In this document: positions 61,176 to 64,000 of the stretch, piece after piece
Layout: every line of letters begins with the position of its first letter
Numbering within the stretch: position 1 is the stretch's first letter
Source: Mycolicibacterium hodleri
GTDB lineage: Bacteria; Actinomycetota; Actinomycetes; Mycobacteriales; Mycobacteriaceae
Reading direction: 5' to 3'
DNA length: 64,000 nucleotides
NCBI RefSeq assembly: GCF_025822245.1
Contig: NZ_JACKTL010000036.1
Span: 285 to 64,284 of the forward strand
Notes under the pieces: model-generated
Databases searched by the model: none
Told to the model about the DNA's origin: nothing
What the model saw: only the letters and a program-made list of their open reading frames with translations
Made by a program: the position numbers and the translations under genes

Positions 61176-62441
61176 ATGGGCCACGACGGGCGGATCGACG
61201 GCGGACCACGATCGGCGATCGTGGTCGGCGCCGGCATCGTCGGATTGTCGACCGCGTGGTTCCTGCAGGAGCGCGGGGTCGAGGTGACCGTCGTGGACGG
61301 CTGCGGTGTCGCGACCGGCGCGTCCTGGGGCAACGCCGGTTGGGTGGCCCCCGCACTCACGATGCCCCTGAACTCCCCGGCGGTGCTGCGGTACGGCCTT
61401 CGCTCACTACGCGACCGCTCCGCCCCGCTGCACATCCCGATGAGCGCCGACGGCCCGATGTGGCGCTTCCTCGCCCTGTTCGCCGCCAACTGCCGTCAGT
61501 CCGCCTGGGACCGCGCGGTGCGCGCCAACGTGCCACTCAACGAGGAATGCCTCGAGGCCTTCGGGGTACTCGTCGCCAACGGGGTCGACGCACCGATGAC
61601 CGACGCGCCCATCACCGCGTTGTTCCGCAGCGCCCTCGACGCCGAACGCCTGATGCGAGAGGTGCATTGCCTCGCCGACGCCGGCCAGAGCCTGTCGGTG
61701 ACCGAGCTCTCCGGCGAGGCCCTTCGCGCCCAGGTTCCGCTGGCGTCGCCGGCGATCACCGCCGCGGTCAACGTCAACGGACAACGCTTCGTCGATCCGG
61801 GCCGCTTCGTGATGGCTCTTGGTCACCAGGTAATCGCCCGTGGGGGAACTCTGCTCACCCACGACGTCGCCGACGTCGTCAGCGCGGGCCACGGTGTGGT
61901 GGTGCGATCGTCCCGCGGTGCGCAGCTGGTCGCGGACAGCGCCGTGATCGCCACCGGGGCATGGTTGTCGCGACTGGCCGGCCGCCGCCTACGCGTCCCG
62001 GTGGGGTCGGGTCGCGGCTACTCGTTCACCGTCCCCGTCGACCGTCCGCTGCCCGGCCCCGTCTACCTTCCGGACGTCCGCGTGGCCTGCACCCCCTATC
62101 GCGGTGGTCTGCGGGTGGCGGGGACGATGGAGTTCCGCGGCCCGCACCACCCCGTCGTCGACGACCGGGTGAACGCGATCGTCGCCTCCGCGAGCCCCCT
62201 GTTGCACGGCGTGCGGTGGGAGGAGCGCAGCGACGTCTGGGTGGGTCCCCGTCCGGTCACCCCCGACGGTCGCCCACTCATCGGCGAACTGTCCCCACAC
62301 GTGTACGTCGCCGGCGGTCACGGCATGTGGGGACTGGCCCACGGTCCGGTGACGGGTCGCCTTCTCGCCGAACAGATCACGACCGGCAAGCAGCCCGACG
62401 TGTTGCGCCCGTTCGACCCGCTGCGACGCGCCATCGCCTGA
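61176..62441 (+). CDS. FAD-dependent D-amino-acid dehydrogenase-like oxidoreductase
   Basis: This 421-aa DAO-type flavoprotein has the FAD-binding motif VVGAGIVGLSTAWFLQERG (about residues 14-32), ASWGNAGWVAP, and the C-terminal GHGMWGLAHGPVTGRLLAEQ. It fits the DadA subgroup that oxidises D-amino acids to 2-oxo acids. ATG 61176 is chosen because GAGGAGG lies 8 bases upstream; an in-frame GTG at 61152 would add 8 residues. It is probably controlled by the PucR regulator just upstream. It acts in the cytoplasm or at the inner face of the membrane. Confidence 0.88.
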   Translation: MGHDGRIDGGPRSAIVVGAGIVGLSTAWFLQERGVEVTVVDGCGVATGASWGNAGWVAPALTMPLNSPAVLRYGLRSLRDRSAPLHIPMSADGPMWRFLALFAANCRQSAWDRAVRANVPLNEECLEAFGVLVANGVDAPMTDAPITALFRSALDAERLMREVHCLADAGQSLSVTELSGEALRAQVPLASPAITAAVNVNGQRFVDPGRFVMALGHQVIARGGTLLTHDVADVVSAGHGVVVRSSRGAQLVADSAVIATGAWLSRLAGRRLRVPVGSGRGYSFTVPVDRPLPGPVYLPDVRVACTPYRGGLRVAGTMEFRGPHHPVVDDRVNAIVASASPLLHGVRWEERSDVWVGPRPVTPDGRPLIGELSPHVYVAGGHGMWGLAHGPVTGRLLAEQITTGKQPDVLRPFDPLRRAIA

Positions 62442-62536
62442 CCCCCCGAACTCCGCCCCTCGAGGGCGCCACGAGTCGTCAGGGGCGGCGCACCTCCATC
62501 GCCCGCCCCTGACGGCAACCCAGGAAAGGACCCAAA

Positions 62537-63031
62537 ATGACGACGACCCAGCGCATCTGGATATCAGCGGACGCCCAGGACCGGCTCAAGCGCGAATTCG
62601 CCACTCTGCGCGAGCTGTGCGCAAGCGCTCCCGACGAACACGCGGACGAGAACGCGATGGCCGTCAAGCGCGCCCGCCAATCGCGCATTCAACGAATTCA
62701 CGACCTTCTGCTCAACGCGGTCGTCGGCGAGGATCCACCCGACGACGGCGTCGCCGAACCGGGGATGGTCGTCACCGTCCGCTACGGCGACACCGACGAA
62801 ACGGAGACGTTTCTCCTCGGAGTTCGCGGCGCCGAGCACGGCGACGTGGAGGTCTATTCGGTCCACTCACCACTGGGCGCCGCGATCGTCGGCGCTCGAC
62901 CGGGCGAGCGGCGCACGTACCGCCTGCCCAACGGCACCGACCTCGCCGTCACGATGCTCACCGCCGTGCCCTTCGGGCTGCACGACGGATGCCGCAACGC
63001 TCGAGATGCCGAAGCGCTGACGGCGAGGTAA
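62537..63031 (+). CDS. GreA/GreB-family protein (Rv3788-like)
   Basis: This 164-aa protein has an N-terminal coiled coil (about residues 10-60) and a C-terminal FKBP-like GreA/B domain (PGMVVTVRYGDTDETETFLL ... ARPGERRTYRLPNG). The acidic tip residues of true GreA are not obvious at the coiled-coil turn. In M. tuberculosis a non-canonical Gre-like protein of similar size (Rv3788) binds the RNA polymerase secondary channel without cleavage stimulation; this may be its relative. ATG start with AAAGGA upstream. Confidence 0.82.
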   Translation: MTTTQRIWISADAQDRLKREFATLRELCASAPDEHADENAMAVKRARQSRIQRIHDLLLNAVVGEDPPDDGVAEPGMVVTVRYGDTDETETFLLGVRGAEHGDVEVYSVHSPLGAAIVGARPGERRTYRLPNGTDLAVTMLTAVPFGLHDGCRNARDAEALTAR

Positions 63032-63041
63032 GTTCCGTTTC

Positions 63042-63117
63042 GCGGGGCTGCGGTGACGTGGCCTGCGGCCCCGCCCTCAAACCTGCTGCAACCCCGAACC
63101 GCTCATTAGCCGGGGTT
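63042..63117 (+). terminator. Two hairpins after the Gre-like gene
   Basis: A stem GCGGGGC/GCCCCGC (63042-63074) and a second AACCCCG/CGGGGTT (63090-63117) lie within 90 bases of the stop. They are GC-rich without a clear U-tract. They probably terminate or stabilise the transcript. Confidence 0.5.
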
Positions 63118-63419
63118 CGCTTCCAGCAAACGTGGCCCGGGATACATCACACCCGTCGGCGGTTTGCTGAAACGTCAAGTGGTCTACCCATGTGGTGGCG
63201 AAGACGGTCAGGGCAGGTTGCGTCCGATCGGCTGCCTTCGCAAGGCATGGGGTCGAGGCAATCCGATGTACCTGCAGGGGAGGACAGGCCGATCGCTCCC
63301 CCTTGCCGCTGGCGCATTCACGGGTCCGTCCCGGCCTGGATGCGTATACGATTCCTCGGTCGAGGACCGCTGAGAAGCACGCGTCAACCCTCGCGACGAG
63401 CGGATCCAGGGGGACGGCC
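63118..63419 (+). other. 302-base stretch before exported protein gene
   Basis: There is no credible gene here. It holds the presumed promoter of the next gene (a TACGAT -10 at 63347). I compared it with the c-di-AMP riboswitch often found before actinobacterial wall genes and saw no GGGGGAACC-type core. Confidence 0.5.
63347..63352 (+). promoter_or_regulatory. Candidate -10 (TACGAT) for exported protein gene
   Basis: TACGAT fits TANNNT and predicts a start near 63359 and a leader of about 61 bases that ends in a GGGGGA ribosome binding site. Confidence 0.4.
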
Positions 63420-64000
63420 ATGGGGCGGCACAGCAGATCTACCCATCCGGCGCGGCACGCGGCGGAGACGAGCCCGAGTGCAGCGAACTACGTCGGCCGG
63501 GTCGGCGCACTGGCGCTGGCGCTGGGCATCGGCGTCGCCGTCGCCAGCGGCACCGCGGTGGCGCACGCCGACGGAACGACTGCTGACGGCTCGGCCGCAG
63601 GGGGACAAGCGCAGTCGTCGGCCAAGACGTCGGTCGGCGAGGCATCGTCCAGCGGACCCGCGGCGGTCGGCTCAGCCGCAACGGCGGCCGACGAGCCGAC
63701 CGGTTCCATCTTCGGCAAACCCGGTACGACGAAAACCACGACGGCCCGGCATTCACCGCCCGTAGCGGTCGTCGGCGCCACCAAGACCGTGGGGATCACG
63801 ACCACAGCCAGTCACACGTCGAGCGACGACACCCGTCACGACGACCCGGCTCCCAGCGCCGCCGACCGACCGTCACGTGCCACGCCGACTCAGGCCACCG
63901 TCGCCGGCCTTTCCACGGCGTCCACCGTGTCCTCGACCACCCACACCGGCGACGCACCGGTAGCTCCGGCACCGGACGTGCTCGGGGCGCTGCAACTCAT
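63420..64000 (+). CDS. Exported Ser/Thr-rich surface protein (3' end outside window)
   Basis: The frame opens at ATG 63420 and runs without a stop to the window end (at least 193 residues). The N-terminus MGRHSRSTHPARHAAETSPS followed by YVGRVGALALALGIGVAVAS and AHA-D is a long signal peptide typical of large mycobacterial secreted or surface proteins. The rest seen here is a low-complexity Ala/Ser/Thr linker (TTTARHSPPVAVVGATKT, TSSDDTRHDD), likely glycosylated or an extended stalk. The functional domain lies beyond the window, so the product cannot be named. Proteins with this N-terminus often carry Ig-like, VCBS or hydrolase domains. Confidence 0.85.
   Translation, partial: MGRHSRSTHPARHAAETSPSAANYVGRVGALALALGIGVAVASGTAVAHADGTTADGSAAGGQAQSSAKTSVGEASSSGPAAVGSAATAADEPTGSIFGKPGTTKTTTARHSPPVAVVGATKTVGITTTASHTSSDDTRHDDPAPSAADRPSRATPTQATVAGLSTASTVSSTTHTGDAPVAPAPDVLGALQL

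Noticed and set aside
63118..63419. Possible c-di-AMP (ydaO-type) riboswitch before the exported protein gene
   Set aside because: The conserved GGGGGAACC and CGAACCCGACAGCU-like blocks are not present.
63077..63421. 114-codon minus-strand ORF before the exported protein gene
   Set aside because: It overlaps two hairpins and the likely promoter region and has no protein-like features; most likely chance.

Overview
The window comes from a rapidly growing mycobacterium (Mycolicibacterium type). The evidence is high GC with frequent GTG/TTG starts, mycobacterial rRNAs with the short 16S helix 18 of fast growers, and a gene order matching the M. tuberculosis Rv1691-Rv1713 block. In fast growers a second rRNA operon (rrnB) lies beside tyrS, next to this block, and the window opens inside such an operon.

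Regions: (1) 1-5340, partial 16S, 23S and 5S rRNA, then a 103-bp tandem duplication of the 5S 3' half plus terminator. (2) 5424-22076, a conserved housekeeping block: TPR protein, glycerol-phosphate phosphatase, tlyA, nadK, recN, steA, mctB-like gene, pyrG, Nudix hydrolase, xerD, parA, scpA, scpB, rluB, cmk and der. Many of these genes overlap by 4 bp. It joins ribosome modification, NADP and CTP supply, recombination, and chromosome condensation and partition. (3) 22135-25494, a TSUP permease, an aldo/keto reductase and an FeS-type photolyase. (4) 25596-41629, a tRNA-Pro(GGG) gene used as attachment site by an integrated element of about 16 kb, bounded by 43-bp att repeats. The element has an integrase, an excisionase, a D5/SF3 helicase, a WhiB-like protein, a HK97-type prohead protease and a complete 1525-aa tape measure protein. 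It lacks terminase, portal, capsid and tail tube genes. It also carries a second tyrosine recombinase and a cargo block of membrane/coiled-coil proteins, so it looks like a satellite or reduced prophage. (5) 41872-49322, a six-gene catabolic operon (NodB-type deacetylase/imidase, epimerase, SDR, APC permease, creatininase-family amidohydrolase, ureohydrolase) divergent from a PucR regulator. It probably degrades a nitrogen-rich cyclic or guanidino compound. (6) 49421-56250, a secreted acid phosphatase, a thioredoxin / UBP zinc finger / cNMP-linked thioredoxin-reductase-like operon (the last gene frameshifted), a 5'-truncated LuxR regulator, a LysR relic preceding a GlxA-type AraC regulator, and a beta-carbonic anhydrase. 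(7) 56685-59382, a type VII secretion-associated operon (DUF2580-like protein, WXG-type alpha/beta hydrolase, lipoprotein). (8) 59526-64000, a PucR regulator beside a D-amino-acid dehydrogenase-like gene, a GreA-like protein and the start of a large exported Ser/Thr-rich protein that runs off the window.

A TANNNT -10 element sits exactly where a leaderless transcript would begin at several starts (steA, the parA leader ORF, TSUP permease, aldo/keto reductase, LysR relic, DUF2580-like gene). These helped choose start codons. All functional statements rest on reading motifs and family knowledge; no database search was run.
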